A stretch of DNA of 64,000 nt from Volvox africanus (Eukaryota; Chlorophyta; Chlorophyceae; Chlamydomonadales; Volvocaceae): NCBI GenBank assembly GCA_030268105.1, contig BSDZ01000089.1:2542001-2606000 (forward strand). Reading direction: 5' to 3'. Within the stretch, counting starts at the first letter, position 1, and every line of letters starts with the position of its first letter. The notes under the pieces are model-generated. The model was not told the origin of the DNA and searched no databases. It saw only the letters and a program-made list of their open reading frames with translations. Below are positions 14,801 to 33,893 of the stretch, piece after piece. The position numbers were made by a program, and so were the translations under genes.

Positions 14801-17800
14801 CCGTGTCCTGTCCTGACGACGGGCCGTACACCGCCAGCATAGCAGTGGCATATGATGTGCCCAAATCGAGCGCACAGTACAGCGCCAGAGCCGCGGGAGC
14901 AAGCCAGCGGATGCGCGCAGATAGTAAAGCTCGAGAATGCCATGTCGACAGGATGAGATGTTGGGGCTGTCCGGAGGCATGCTGTTGGCCGGATCTGTGG
15001 GATGGGTATCGTAAGGTTGGTATGTTATGCATCGCTTAGACCTGCTTGACGGTTTAACGATAGCCCATATGGTATGAGAGCATGCAATCCAACATACCGC
15101 ACAAGCTAACCGTGCATGGCTTCGAGCCAGAAGGTACGACCCTTACCGTGATACGCGATGCAATGTTCCAGACACATCCAAATGGGACCCAACTTGCAGG
15201 ATAGCTAAATCGACTGCACCTGTACACTTTCCCGAGCCGACCGGATATACTTCATGGGGAGTGCTGCTCTCTCCTCCACGAGGAGGTCAGGTTTCCGTTT
15301 TTTATCGCACTGAGACCTCCCTGACGCCCACCCCACCTGTGATCACTCAGCCGCAGCAATGCCACATACTGATCTCGCCGCGGCGGCATCAGCAGCAACG
15401 GAAGCCCCAGCGCCAGATAGCCGAGTCCCAGCAGTCCAATGCGCATGTCGTACAGGACAAGCACGTACAACAGTACGGAAATCAAGAGATTCCCCACCGA
15501 CGAGGCTTCACTGCCCAGACTCGCCCCAAGTGCCAGCATCCAATCCTGAATCGCTACAGGTGCTGTTATTGGCGGCGGTTGCGGCTGCAACTGCTGCAAC
15601 GGCCGTGCTGGTGCTGACAGCTGGCTTCCCCGGGTGACACCACCGGTGGCGGCTGTGGCGGTGAGAACCTTACCCGCCACAGCATGCGCCGTCGCCAGCA
15701 CCAGCGCCCCCAGCAGGGGTAGGCAGTTAGCTGCGCGTCTGGGAGCCCACAGGCCTACCAGGCGCAACACGTCAGCCCAGGCTTCCGGCTGCAGGAAGCC
15801 GAGTCCGGGCAGCTGCCCGCACATGGCTGCGTACAGGGCTAGTAAATGCATGGAGGCGTACAACCGCAGCAGCCGGTGGGCCGGCGGCGCCGCAGGCAGC
15901 GGCGGCGGTGCTGCAGCTCTAACTACGCCATTGCCGCTGCTGCCAGCGGTAATGGCGGCGGCAGCAGCGCTTGTGGTGACGCCATCCTCGACATCTTCGT
16001 CCACAACGTTCAAAATTCCGCCCTCATCGCCGATCGTTCGAAGGTCCGGCAAGATAGCGCCGACCCGTGGATGCGGAATCAGCCGTACAGCTGTGGCGCC
16101 GCAGTACAGCATTACGGCAAGTAGGTACACTCCGTGCAGGATGTCCACTTTATAAGATCCTAGCAGGATCCAGCTGCTCGGCACGAGCACGTGCAGAATG
16201 TGGTACAGCCCTAGTAAGAGCGTTAAACGTGCGGAATTGTCGCCAATGCCTGCGCATACTCCGCCGCCGCCGCTAGACCTGTTGCTGATCGAACTGACCG
16301 GCGAGTTGGCTCCGCAGGCGGCCCGCGCAAGACCCGCCATGGCTACGATGGCCAGGGCCTGCCCCGTAAGAGGCAGTACGACAGGCGGCGGGCTGACGTA
16401 CATGAAGAGCCCCAGAGAGTGCAGCACTGGCGGTAATAAGTGTGGATAGGACGCCGATAAGCACGTGACCACGTATACTGCCGTATTCCAGGTCAGCAAT
16501 AGCATCGTTAACGCGGGACTGACACGCAGTAACATCCTTCTTCCGTACCTGCGGCAGATGACAAGGTGGTATTTGGCATTGCGTTTGGCATCGCAGATAC
16601 TGCTACGATATGCATGGTAAGTTACAACCATTACCGTTCTGCCTCATTAAAGCGCCAGTTTTTCCTCAACCTCCACTTGATGCATCTCTTGGTAACCACA
16701 TCACAAAGCTTGAGGTTGTGTGGCTTAGGGCTTAGGGCTATGTATTGCCGTCCGCCGATATTGATTCTGTGGCTCTTGTGGGCTGTTCCCTTCTTTTCAT
16801 TACTCCCAAGATTGGTCCCAATGAATTCCCTTCTCCGCTAGCCTTATCCCCTTCTTCGCGCACCTTCCCGGTGCCAGCAGCGCCCACATGCCTACCGCCA
16901 GCAGCGCTCCGCCTAGCACCGATACCTCCACCATACTCAGCCCTGCCAGCGCTACTGCCGCCACGCTGGGATGGCTGGTCAATGCCTCCACCGCTGCCAC
17001 CACCCAGCCGGCCACATGTGCGACCAGAGCATGGCCACCACCACTAGGATTCTGATTGTCCTGGTGATGGCTATGGTGGTAACGAGAGCCCAGTGGGTGC
17101 TGCTGCTGCTGACCTTCCCCGAGCGACCTAGCTTCCAGTGGTGCCGCGCGGTCACTGCTCGCCCCGCTGGAACCCGCACCGGCTATGCCCTCCCGGATTG
17201 GCGCCTGAGCTGGGGGACTGGCACGGGTGAAGGCCGCGGCAGATGCACCGCATGCGGGCAAAATCGCCTGCAGAGGTGGGAGAAGCGGCTCCCGAAGTGC
17301 AGTCTTAGCCGGTGAGCGACCGACATGCGCCATCGCCGCTGCCGTGGCCGGCGAGGTGGCCAACCCACGGCTCACATGCCGCGACCTGCGGCGCCGCCAC
17401 GACTCCGATGCCGATCCCGCCGCAAAACCAAGAGCAGCATACAGCGATGTTAACGCGGCGGCGTGCAGCGTCTGCAAGATAAGATTGTACACGTGCGCCT
17501 CAACCGCTGTGTCATGGAAGCGGTAAAGCCCCAGCGCGCGGCCCCCATGCGCAATGCTTGGCGGCCAGGCGTCAGGAGTTCGAAGCTGCCAGACATACAG
17601 GGCCCCCAGCGCGGCGCCACAGTACAGCTGGGACAAGCGCAGCAGCGGCGCGTCCATGGATGGGCTAGAGGCTAATCGTAGGGCCCACATCGCCATGCTC
17701 AACGAGGCCAATAAGAGCCACGGCAGGTTGAAGACTGCCGGCCAGAGCAGCGCGGCGAGCAGAATCAGCATACAGGCGGCAGCGCTGTATCCAGACGGAC

Positions 17801-19064
17801 TGGCAGCAGGGGCAGATCCGGTGCCGCTGCCACCAGTGCCTACGACGCTGCCAGAGGAATGGACTACCCGGCTCACGGTCCGGTGGTCCATCAGACCCAT
17901 TCCCTCCGCAGGACTGCATTCTGGGGCGGGCTCGGCGACAGAGCTGCTTCCTTCCGCCTCTGCAGCCTGCTGTGGCGACAGGAACGCGGGTCGTGCCCCA
18001 GTGGTGCTTACCTCGTGGTCTGGCGCTGAGGCGTCCGTTGCGATAGCGGGTGCTCCTGAACTTCTTCCATCAGGCATTGCGACCCCATGGGAGCCGCCGC
18101 TGCTGCTGACAGTGGCGCCCCAACAGCAGGCTGTATATGCATCTTGAGCCTCTGCTAGCGCCATCAGTGCGCAGAGTAATGGCGGAGCGAAGATCTGAGG
18201 GTTGAGGAGGGACGCAGATTGCAGAGGCGTTGTTGTTTCCTAACAACCTTGACGGTGACGACATCACTATACATGGGCTATGTGAAAAATGGCGCCGTGA
18301 GGAAGGCTGTCCGGAGAAATCCTCAGGCTCAGATAGAGAGTGCGGATGGGTACGTGCGGAAGAATGAACTTAATACCCTCACCGTCAGCAGCTCCCATGC
18401 GCTGCAATGCCACAGGTCTCGTAACCCCAGCACCGCCCATAGCAACGAGCCCGGTCCATTGCCGCCGTAAGGCAGCAGCGGTAGCAACAGCTGTAGCAGC
18501 AATGCTACACAGGCCGCCGCAGAGGCGAAGGACCATAGCACCAGGTTGGCCCGTGCGCCTTCTCGTGGCGGTGCGAGACTGGAACGGGTGGCGAGCCCCC
18601 CCCAGACCAGGAAGAGTGCCAAGAAAATCGTCCCTGTCCTCGGTTCGAGCAGTGTGCAAAACAGGCAGTGGTGTACAGAAGATAAGGTGTTAAGTCTATT
18701 ACGGCACACCTGGACCGAGTTGCCATGGGCATGGTAACCATATTTCATTTGGGGGCTCAACTAGGTGTACGACGAGCAGCGACAGCACTGCAGGCAGGTG
18801 GGCTCAGCACCCAGAGAACTGCAGATACGCTGGTTAAAAAGCCGAAGGGGCGGACAGATGTAGCCATGGCTGTTGGTGCTCAAGGTGGGGAATACGGCGC
18901 GATCGGCAAAGGTGTCATCAAAGGTCGATGGGCGTGACATTCAAACGAAAGGGTCACCATTGACATGCTATGGAATCCCAGTTACCTGCTGGGCTAAGGC
19001 TGTTGTATGCCTCCGTCGCGAGTGCGGCGGCCGCGATGAGCGCTCGACCCGTGTACCGCTTCAT
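1..19064 (-). CDS. PIEZO-type mechanosensitive cation channel (3' end beyond window)
   Basis: Large multipass ion channel gated by membrane tension. Exons in gene order, all in consistent phase: 18986-19064, 18710-18787, 18383-18633, 16864-18194, 15332-16548, 14647-14929, 12860-13837, 12441-12624, 10691-11322, 9905-10223, 9774-9833, 9121-9702, 8271-8480, 7540-7984, 6836-7314, 5765-6493, 4825-4974, 4358-4674, 3277-3973, 2563-3041, 1338-2066, 439-851 and 1-198. They give about 3,613 residues. Most exons encode hydrophobic helices separated by Ala/Gly/Pro/Gln-rich loops. Family assignment rests on the C-terminal part: ITDGDRRLPLDYLAALM, then MVSERAVYML, and in the last exon FLYEIRTLLDW followed by LKLEDIRSSLYIATC. 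These follow the order of the PIEZO segment just before the outer helix and cap. Cap and pore helices are therefore off the left edge. The start MKRYTGRALIAAAALATEAY is inferred from phase and a hydrophobic first helix. Least certain are the 14929, 12624 and 9833 acceptors. Confidence 0.85.
8041..8128. repeat. TG/GTGTGC-rich simple repeat in a PIEZO intron
   Basis: An imperfect stretch of alternating purine and pyrimidine (TGTGTGCGCGTGTG pattern). It lies in the intron between the exons 8271-8480 and 7540-7984. Short reading frames across it are repeat artefacts. Confidence 0.85.
8772..8822. repeat. GAGGAGG purine tract in a PIEZO intron
   Basis: An uninterrupted G/A run of GAG and GAAGAG units on the plus strand. 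It lies in the intron between the exons 9121-9702 and 8271-8480. It produces poly-Glu or poly-Gly frames that I do not regard as coding. Confidence 0.85.
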
Positions 19065-20555
19065 CGAGTTGGGTTCGTTATCCGCCACTTAAGCAGCGCT
19101 GGAATTCATCTGTTACACTAAAAACCTCTCAAATGTGAGCCAGTCGAAGCGCACGTTCGCTGGACAAGGTTATTGAGCTCGTCGAGGCAAAGCACGTCGG
19201 TGACAGTTTGCTCCGAAAGAACATCATTGCAGCTGCTATATCAAGGGCTATAGGAGGCTGCTAACTAAGATAATTTGTGAGTCTAGGTAGGTTCTTATGG
19301 TGCTGTATGAAAGTGACACTAGAGCGCCATCTTCACCTTTTAGCGCTAAGTATGTGAAAATGTACATTTCATAATGACGGAAATATATCTTTCTGTCTTT
19401 GCAGTTCATGTAGTGACATGCATGGGTCCTTGGGACAATTTATCCGGCGTCGTGATCCGATATGAACCTGGATATACAGTAAGTATGGCAGAACTCTTAC
19501 ATACAGAACGGCAACTGAATATATCTATGCACATGGACATTGATGAAGCATGTATGCACGAGGAGAGAGTTAAGGGCAAGGACAAGTCCGTGGATGATGG
19601 ACAGGGGAGATGGTCGGATTTGAGATATGCTAAAGCACAACTGAACAAAGGCAGGAGTTTCCTACCATCTTCAGGATAGGTTGCCGGCATGTGCGGCAGC
19701 CAAGCTATCGTGTTCAGGCGATAATGTTGTCTCGCCTCGGTCCTTGTCACGATGTCGTACTACGCTGCCCGGCACCGCTTACGTTGAAGGGCAACGATTA
19801 AGGGCAATGGTTCGGGGAGGATGACTGCCATGGAACTGGTAGAGACATGCAAATCGATGCATAAGACAGACATTTTGGTGCTGGCTTCAATTTATAACTC
19901 GATTTTGGTTAATCTCGAGATGTCCGTATGATATATTTATATAGAATACGCAAAATATGCCACTAGCTCTACATAAATGTTGAGTATGCGCGGTGTGCAC
20001 GGCTCACTGATGACGAAGCAATACTATAAATTCCTTACAATTCAATTGGTCAATTTGTTTGAGTGGCCCCTGCCCTCTCCCGCATTTTCACATGGCTGAG
20101 AACCAACAGGCTTGAACAAATGAACTTGAAGCAGCCCGCACGTGTGACAAACGAACGGAATGACAGGAATCGGGGAGCTTCGCCCAACACAGTAGCAGCT
20201 GCCATAGCAGCAGTACTTGTGTTTTAAATAGATGTCACCTCTTCGCCTGTCGCGCACGGCACACCGTTAGGAGGTTCCCTGGCGTACTACCCGACAACCG
20301 GTCCGTGCACGATGCACTTGCCAATTTTGACATGTTGCCCCAATGGCGACTTGGTTAATAAGTCAGACGATGATTGATGTAACGAGACCTTGCACGCATC
20401 CATCATGTAGTAGCAGCCTCACCTGTCACCTCGTAAAATGGACGTTTCAACTAGATGTAGTTATACCGGTACTGAAATCGACGGTGGCACCTGCCTGCGT
20501 GATCATAGAATAATAGGCTCGATAAAGTGATCCCCTGACTATAACCTGGTGCGAA
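19065..20555. other. Divergent intergenic region between PIEZO and the TraB-like gene
   Basis: About 1.5 kb between two genes transcribed away from each other. It should hold both promoters and 5' UTRs. The base composition is more AT-rich than in the flanking exons. No convincing exon, RNA gene or repeat was seen. The frame at 19374-19679 has no flanking splice signals or family features that I recognise. Confidence 0.5.
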
Positions 20556-23497
20556 ATGCTCTACCAGGGGCAGTGCTCGCTGCAAATATGGTCGTCCCGA
20601 CGGCTGGTCTCTTGCAAGGCCAAGGCCAAAAGCGCAGGCCGCAAGACGACTGGCAAGGGCTTCGGACCAGCGGTAGCTTCCGCATCCCCAATACCGCAAA
20701 AGCAACGCAGCATCGAACTGCGAATACTCGACGACTTACCATCAGTACTTATAGACCCTGCGTCGGAGATTGACGATAACACATTTAACTCTTGCTTGTT
20801 TTACATGAACAAAACGGAAGAGCTTTGTGGGCGACTCCCGAAGCTGTTGGACCACGCCTGGACTCAGGCGACAACCTATCGCATTCAAGACTGCCTGACG
20901 CAGCCGGTCCTGCTAGCCTCCCCTTCTCACACAACTGCGCTGCACATCCTCAGCGTTAAGCATGACGACCCCTACAACCCAGCCATCGTCGCCGCCGTCT
21001 GGGACCGCATGAAGCCTGATGCCGTGGCCCTCGACGTGCAGCCTCTTTACCCCAAGTCCTTCACGCGGATGGCCAAGGCCATGGACTCTCATATCCTAGA
21101 TAAGCTCCTGGCTACACCCTTGACGTCGCTGGCAAAGGCCCTGGAGCATGCCGACGACATCGACCGGTACGCATCTTGTATGGGTTCCAACTTGAGACGC
21201 TCGAGCTGGTGCCCGCTGCAAGTCGGGGCGCTTGTTGACCTGGGTCAGTGGATGATTTGTGTGGCTACTAGGTCTGGCAGTTGGCTGGCGGCTTAGGAAT
21301 ACTTTTATTCCGGTGTTTTAGTCGTTCTGTTGAGTGTGTTCCGTTGGCTTGCTCGTGAAAGTCCTCAATATGTCACAAAAAACCGTCCTGTAACGGAACC
21401 AGGTCTATTGTTTTATTCAACTATTTACATTTCCCTCTGTCGGCACATTTAATTAATCATTGTATTACGGAACTAAAACCCGATAATAAACCCGATCCGG
21501 ACTCCAGGTTGCGCTGGCACCACGCCATCCTGCAGGTGGTGGGCCAGGGTGCCAGCCCCATCCTGGTGACCAAGGCAGCCCTCTTCAATGTTTTTGCTAA
21601 CCGAGACCTGTACCTCAGTGAGGCCATCACCGTGGCTCATCTTGCTACGAAGGGGGCAGTAGTAGCAGCAGCAACAGGAGGCACGAGTGGACGCAATGGC
21701 AGCGGTCCTATCCCTGTTCATGGGATAAGTGTGGAGGTGGGGCAACGTGGAAAACAACGGACTCGATCACATAGACCTACCGGCGGTGCATATGGACCAC
21801 GACCTGTAGATTACGCGTTACCTGACAGCTGGATAGCGCCCCACCAACATGCAACGAATATCTCATCTGGGCGTCATTCTTGACTTATCCTTTACAGCCA
21901 TGAGTAGGGGTAATGAAACCGGGTGATGCGCCGGGCTTAACCGGATTGCGGTGTTGGTCGGCCTCGAGTGGAAATTTGGGACTTCAAAACCTCCGCTCGC
22001 TATTGCTGGCTTTCGGCGGCATGATGCATGTCTTGTCTGTTGACTGCCACTGCTGCTGCGTTACGTCTGCTTTCACTTGACGTCGCTGCAAATGGCGCCG
22101 CTTAAGGGTTTCATTTGCTTCACGTCGCTCCTTTGTTTTGTGCCGGACCTCTCCCGTATCGTTGCAGGATCCCGTCATGTTGCAAGCTCTAGGCGAGGAT
22201 GATTTCTGGACAGAGCAGGACAGTACGGCATACAAGCAGATGCTTCTCAACGCCGCTGACCCGCAGCTGCGGTCCACGGTCAACACCTGGTTGCAGGTCC
22301 GCCATCGCCCGTACTTTGGAAGAGAAGTTATTTATTGGACTACGGGCGGAGCGCAGTGCAATGCTTGTCTTCTTGTGCTTTTGTGGTTTCAACTGTGTGT
22401 ATGTGTAAAAGGGCACCGTTTCTGCGTTCCTCGCAATGGTGGACGTGAGAGGTGTCGCGGAGGCGTTAAGCTTGCGTTTGTGACGTTGCCTGGGTTCATT
22501 CGTACTCATACTTTCCTGCTAGCTATTTAACAAATGTGTTCTGCGCTTCTGCTGCTGCGCTCACACAAAACTTCTCGCCTGTAGCCTCGCGTTATCCTAA
22601 TCTGAGGTGTTCATGTTGCCGCTGAACTCGTGGCCGTTAGTTGTATCCGGCGCCATCTGCTCTGTGGGTGGCAGTGCTCCCGCCCTTGCCAGGAACAGGG
22701 CACGTGATCTGCATTTATCCCGTGGGGGCAAACCCTGCCTCCCGTCAGTTCCTTTCTTAACACGCACGCATGTACATACGCACTTAACTTGCTCTGCCCC
22801 TACTTTAATCCTAGTGGACATTCCCGGTTCCGCCATCCCGTCTCCCGTATTGCACATGGAGACTTCAGGGCATTCCCGTCGGCACCTCGACCTCCGCCCC
22901 GCGCCAACGCTTCGTGCTCAGCCGGCTGGAGCAAGCGCTCAACCGCCAGCAGGAGGAGGATCACTTGGTGCGTTAATTGATTATGGATAGGTCTACCTGT
23001 ACGTGTTCCCGGACAGAATTTGGAAAGTTTGAAACATGTGGTTACAGGCCTCGTGCCATGCGTTTGCGTAAAGCGTGAGTGGCACACGTCTCCAATTTAA
23101 ATGGTTGCGCTGAGAGCGAATCCTTCCTGCGTCCACACGGCTTAGGACTTCATTGCTTTCGATAGCACGGCATAGCTAACCCTTGCCCAAGCCGCCGTGT
23201 CCGCGCCCATGCCTTGCGGTTCCACAGCTGGCATATGACGCCTACCGTTCCACTCATTCAGAGCTGCGCGTGCGAAAGCAATTGCAGCTGGAGCATGAGC
23301 AGGCAGAGCACCACCTTGCTCGATTGCGGGACATCGCTACTGGTCGGCTCGGCGGCCGGAGGTGCAGCCATCTACTGGCGGTGATGAGAGCCGAGCATGC
23401 GGCACGGGTACGGCGGCTGGCGAAGGTGTCAATGGACGCCGCTGTTGACATCGCTGGTGCTGGTGGCAGAAGTAATAGCAGCAGTGGCGGCAGATGA
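20556..23497 (+). CDS. TraB/pheromone-shutdown-like protein, probably organelle-targeted
   Basis: Exons 20556-21166, 21508 to about 21631, 22168 to about 22296, 22869-22967 and 23228-23497 join in phase to about 410 residues. The first 45 residues are rich in Arg, Lys, Ser and Ala without acids, as in an organellar transit peptide. Then comes ALHILSVKHDD followed by a proline-containing helix and WDRMKPDAVALDV. This resembles the TraB start, a strand ending in a His-containing turn and then a 'lkPdvValEl' strand. The end, RRCSHLLAVMRAEHAARVRRL, could match the family's 'VVGxGHxxGI' region, though the glycines are missing. The middle is charged and helical. The 3' ends of exons 2 and 3 are chosen by phase and use weak donors (GTGGCT, GTCCGC); a stronger donor at 21618 breaks the phase. 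The family call is tentative; the coding status is firmer. Confidence 0.5.
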
Positions 23498-24661
23498 AGA
23501 CCGAAGGGATTAGGCACCAGGGTGCTAGGAGAAGGAGACAGGGTAGACAAGGATATAAGGGTCGTGGAGGAGTGCCCAGGACCTATTAAACCCCACTCTC
23601 GCATTGATTGACCATTAGGGCTGATTTTACTAGCCGCATTTTGTTGGGGCTTCGTCATTCTGATATTAAATATTTAGCGAAGTTCTGGTGGTGGCTTTCG
23701 CGGATGGAAGTGCATGTGCGCGTGCTGTCGCGGGTACAAAGCTACGGACGACGAAGGGGGAAAGCAACGTGTTGTCGGGCTAAGGTTAAGCGACCATGAA
23801 AGTGTGGCGAAGCAGCTGTTAGGACCCACGCTTTTCTGACCATGAGATAGCTGTGGTTGCAACGGCGCTTCATCTCATTTATCGATAGCCAGCTTCCTGT
23901 GCAGAAATGGAGCATAGGCAGGCGAAAACTGGAGCAAGCTAAGAAGGTCAAGGCCTTACCCATGCGGCCATGTGTGACAGCCAGGGCCAGCCTGCACACA
24001 CTGCTGCACAGAATACTTGCATGCTCTGTATACAAGTTGGACAGGGTGGGACAGCCGGGGCACGATAAAACACATTAGGCTGCGACGACTTGAAAGTACG
24101 GGATGAAGTCAATATTTTCTAAATGATTTATTTGGTAGGCCACATCTCAAATCCCAGGGCAAGCAGAGCCCAACCTTAGCTGAAAGCGTCCCACGGGCAT
24201 GATAGCCGACAAATAGCGGCCGAAGGACGATTGGGAAATGGCAGCCAGAGACATGTGTAGAGAAGGCTTGGCTTGGGGGAAGTTGATACGGAGGTTGACA
24301 AGCAATTGGATGTCAGCATCCCACAGTACGCATACCATGAGCACTTCTAACCAATTGCAGGTCGTAAAAAAGTGGATCATGTTACCGGCCCCAAATCATA
24401 TCAACAAACCTAATTAGCTTAACATCCTCAGGATTCGTGGATCACCATCACGAGGGGCCTCCAGCCTTTCCAGTGTTAGGGGAATCCACACCCATGTGCG
24501 CTGCATGTTGTGGCTCCCGTTGATTTGATAACCTTGTTGGGACTGAAAGCAGCCTTGGCTGGTTTTGGCTCGTCAAAGATAAAGCATTCCCACCCACTGG
24601 TAGGTGGAATCAGGATAGCGTTCGCACAACATCTTCGTTTGCAAACACAATTTTGCCACCC
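23498..24661. other. Intergenic region without recognised gene
   Basis: Between the TraB-like stop and the tRNA I see only short unsupported frames. The 3' UTR of the TraB-like gene must lie at the left end, but no obvious TGTAA signal was found close to the stop. Confidence 0.4.
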
Positions 24662-24733
24662 GCTCGCGTGGTGTAGTGGTCATCACTGTGGACTTTGAAT
24701 CCACCAACCCGAGTTCGAGTCTCGGCGCGAGCT
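24662..24733 (+). tRNA. tRNA-Gln (anticodon TTG)
   Basis: A 72-nt cloverleaf without an intron. The acceptor arm GCTCGCG pairs with CGCGAGC. The D arm is GTG/CAC. The anticodon arm is GTGGA-CTTTGAA-TCCAC, which places TTG at the anticodon. The T arm is CCGAG-TTCGAGT-CTCGG. No CCA is encoded, as expected for a eukaryotic nuclear tRNA. It lies alone between two protein genes. Confidence 0.93.
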
Positions 24734-25142
24734 GTGCTATTCGTTATGGTTCTATTTGTCACCTCCACTGCATTAAGTGTTCAAGTTTACTCATCTAATA
24801 AAAATAAGCTGCCATTGTGCCAAGTTGGTCAAAGATGCTTTACGTGTTACGCCCTTACGCAGCTTCGGTAACTGAATCAGGGAGCTTATACATGCTATAA
24901 CCCCTAACGAACTGTGTATCCCAGTACGAGACCAGTAAAGCTTTGGCAAACGATTTAAACAATCCTTTAGCCGTATCCATACTGCGAAAAGCTCGAGCGC
25001 GCAGCCGGGCACAGTGCTGCACCATTGGTATTTATTAATAAACTCCGGCTGTCTTCCACCAAACACAAACGAAACTTCACGTAAACTGCATGTACAGTTT
25101 CTTAGTTTACATATCTTCAACTTAAGCGACAGCGCGTATAAA

Positions 25143-31593
<6,451 letters not shown>

Positions 31594-33893
31594 GTGCCAC
31601 ATATAACCTCAGCAGCGCTTTGGGTGGCCGCTGGAAGTGGTTGTGGATAGCGTGCTGGGTTCGTTCTCTTACAACAAGGACGATCGTGACTTAAGGACAA
31701 CCGTGAACGACTATCGTGCGTGGTGCCACGGCCCCAAAGAATATGCAGCTCTGAATGATGCTGGATGCAGTCGGTGCTGCTGCCAGTCAAGATACTTTGT
31801 CAGAAGTCTGCGATGAACATTAATGCGGGATTAGAATAGCTTAGGCACCGTTACGCTCGGGGATATCCCCTATTATGGCGGGCTCCAATCTTAATAACTC
31901 TCTGCGACAGCGAGAGTCTCGGCAGTCCGTCAGGCTGTTTCAAGGAGGTAAATTAGCCTGTACCCGCTGCGCTTACTTTTAATGGTGACAACATATGTTC
32001 ATGGGAGCGCATTAAAGGTCATCAGTATTCATCTCGCGAGCAACTAAGTAAAAATTCGATCTTATTCAGAACACTCCTCAACGACCGACGGATAGCTTCA
32101 GCTTCACCAGGCTCCTTTACCCTGACCACCGCACAATAGCAGTCGGAGGTGACCTCACAGAGCCGAGTTATACCTGACTAACCCGGACCCGGACCCACAT
32201 CTTCCCACACTAACGGCCAGCCCTTACCCATGTAATATGCAGCGGTCCTATAGGCCGATTTGCACTACATGGATACCGCAATTGACGCCATCCACAGCCA
32301 ACCGGTTTGTGGAAGTAAGCCGCCTCCGCCCGGGTACTGAAGGGACTCGCGTCAAGCCCACCGCCAGCTGGCCACGAGCCATCAGGGTTCACGTTCCCAA
32401 GTGCAATTCACACCACCCTGCCTGCCCGTCCCCTGATCCGTGGAGGCACCGTTCATACAGAACAGCTGGCTGTGATTAAGGCAACACCCGCTGTCCAACC
32501 CTATCGGAGATACCAGAGCGCGGCCTCACAGCCAAGAATGAAGATATCCATCCTCCTCGAAGAGTCCACAGTCCCAGATTCGCAGACCGTTGTTGTGACC
32601 ATACAAGTCAGCCGCGTAATACACAAGCGGATGTCTTGCAGTGAGACCGATGACTGACAACCTACCGATACCAACTTTACTTTGTACCTGAGCATTCGGG
32701 CTGCCGTGCATTACCTTCCGCACTTCATGGGGCACAACAAAAGCCCTTTGTGTTCCCCAATTTTTGCTGTAGCCAGGCAACTCATCCGAGACATAATTCC
32801 TATTCTTCATCCCAGCACTCAAGAGATTTGCGCCACCATTAGGTATTTCTCAATACTGCTTTCCCACTATGCTTCGCGGCAAGCTACACATGCAACCAGG
32901 TGGTGTAAAATCCCTCCCTGTTTGGAGATCAAGATGTGTGCCATGCTCATCGAAGGGACGGCCTCAACATATCTCTGCCGTGCAAGCCTTGCTATCCTTT
33001 TTTAAATATTCCCTCCTGTATACCTCCCCATCACAAGCACTCTTCTTGGCCAACACGAACAAACTCTCTGGAGCATCTCCCCGCGAGGAGCCATAACAAC
33101 TTAGCAACGAAAAACTGAAACAAGTCCGCATCACAAGCGAGGCAGGTTCTGCATCTAGTCTATACTCGCCATATCATGTCACTCCAAAATGCTTTTTGCC
33201 GCTACCTCCCTTGCTCTCTGCCCCAAGACAGCGGCGTTCCATGCCACAGTCGCGTATGAGGTTAAGCCCAAACACACCTAGCAGGTGCAAGGGTGGAGAG
33301 CCGCAACCTGCCAAATGACCAGAACAGCTTTTTCTGTTAGAAAAACACTCCCCCATGACCTCCTTAACGGATCCACTGGTGACTTCCAAGATGTAACACA
33401 GTGATGAGAGCACGCGCAGAGTGAACCATTAAGACGTAGGCCAGTGCATGCACACTATACTGTGGTTGTGTAACTACCGTTCTTGGTTCAGAATTCCATC
33501 CCATTCAGCCGAGGCACTTTATCGTGTCGGTGGTGTTGAAAAGGACTTATAATAAATAGCATTTCTTCCCCGATAACGTGTTTCACTTCAGCGCTGCTGT
33601 CAGTGTCACAAATCCCGACGCGGTGCACTTCCATACGATATCGATTAACCGCACAGGTAAAAATCTGGGCACGATGAGCCAATCCCGGTTTACAGCAGTC
33701 CTACTCCCGGACAAACCCTGAATTGCCGATTCCCACACCCTCTCTTTTGGCAGCTAGTGCGACCAGGCAGGGAACGAAGATACCGCACGCACCGGAAATG
33801 TACATGGAAAAGGCACATCAACGCAAAAATAAAAAGACCTAACTACCGGTATTCGATTCCCGCCGCACAGGGAGGCCGCCATGGGCCCTTGAG
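31594..33893. other. Convergent intergenic region, no recognised gene
   Basis: About 2.3 kb between the stop codons of ProRS (plus) and the CBS gene (minus). It contains the two 3' UTRs. The remaining frames are short, on both strands, and lack family features or paired splice sites. I see nothing else in it. Confidence 0.45.
33690..33694 (-). terminator. Candidate TGTAA polyadenylation signal of the CBS gene
   Basis: TTACA on the plus strand reads TGTAA on the gene strand, about 200 bases past the stop codon. TGTAA is the usual volvocine nuclear signal; its use here is inferred from position only. Confidence 0.45.

Noticed and set aside
31594..33893. A transposon or LTR element in the large gap
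   Set aside because: No reverse transcriptase or transposase motif and no terminal repeats were seen on either strand.
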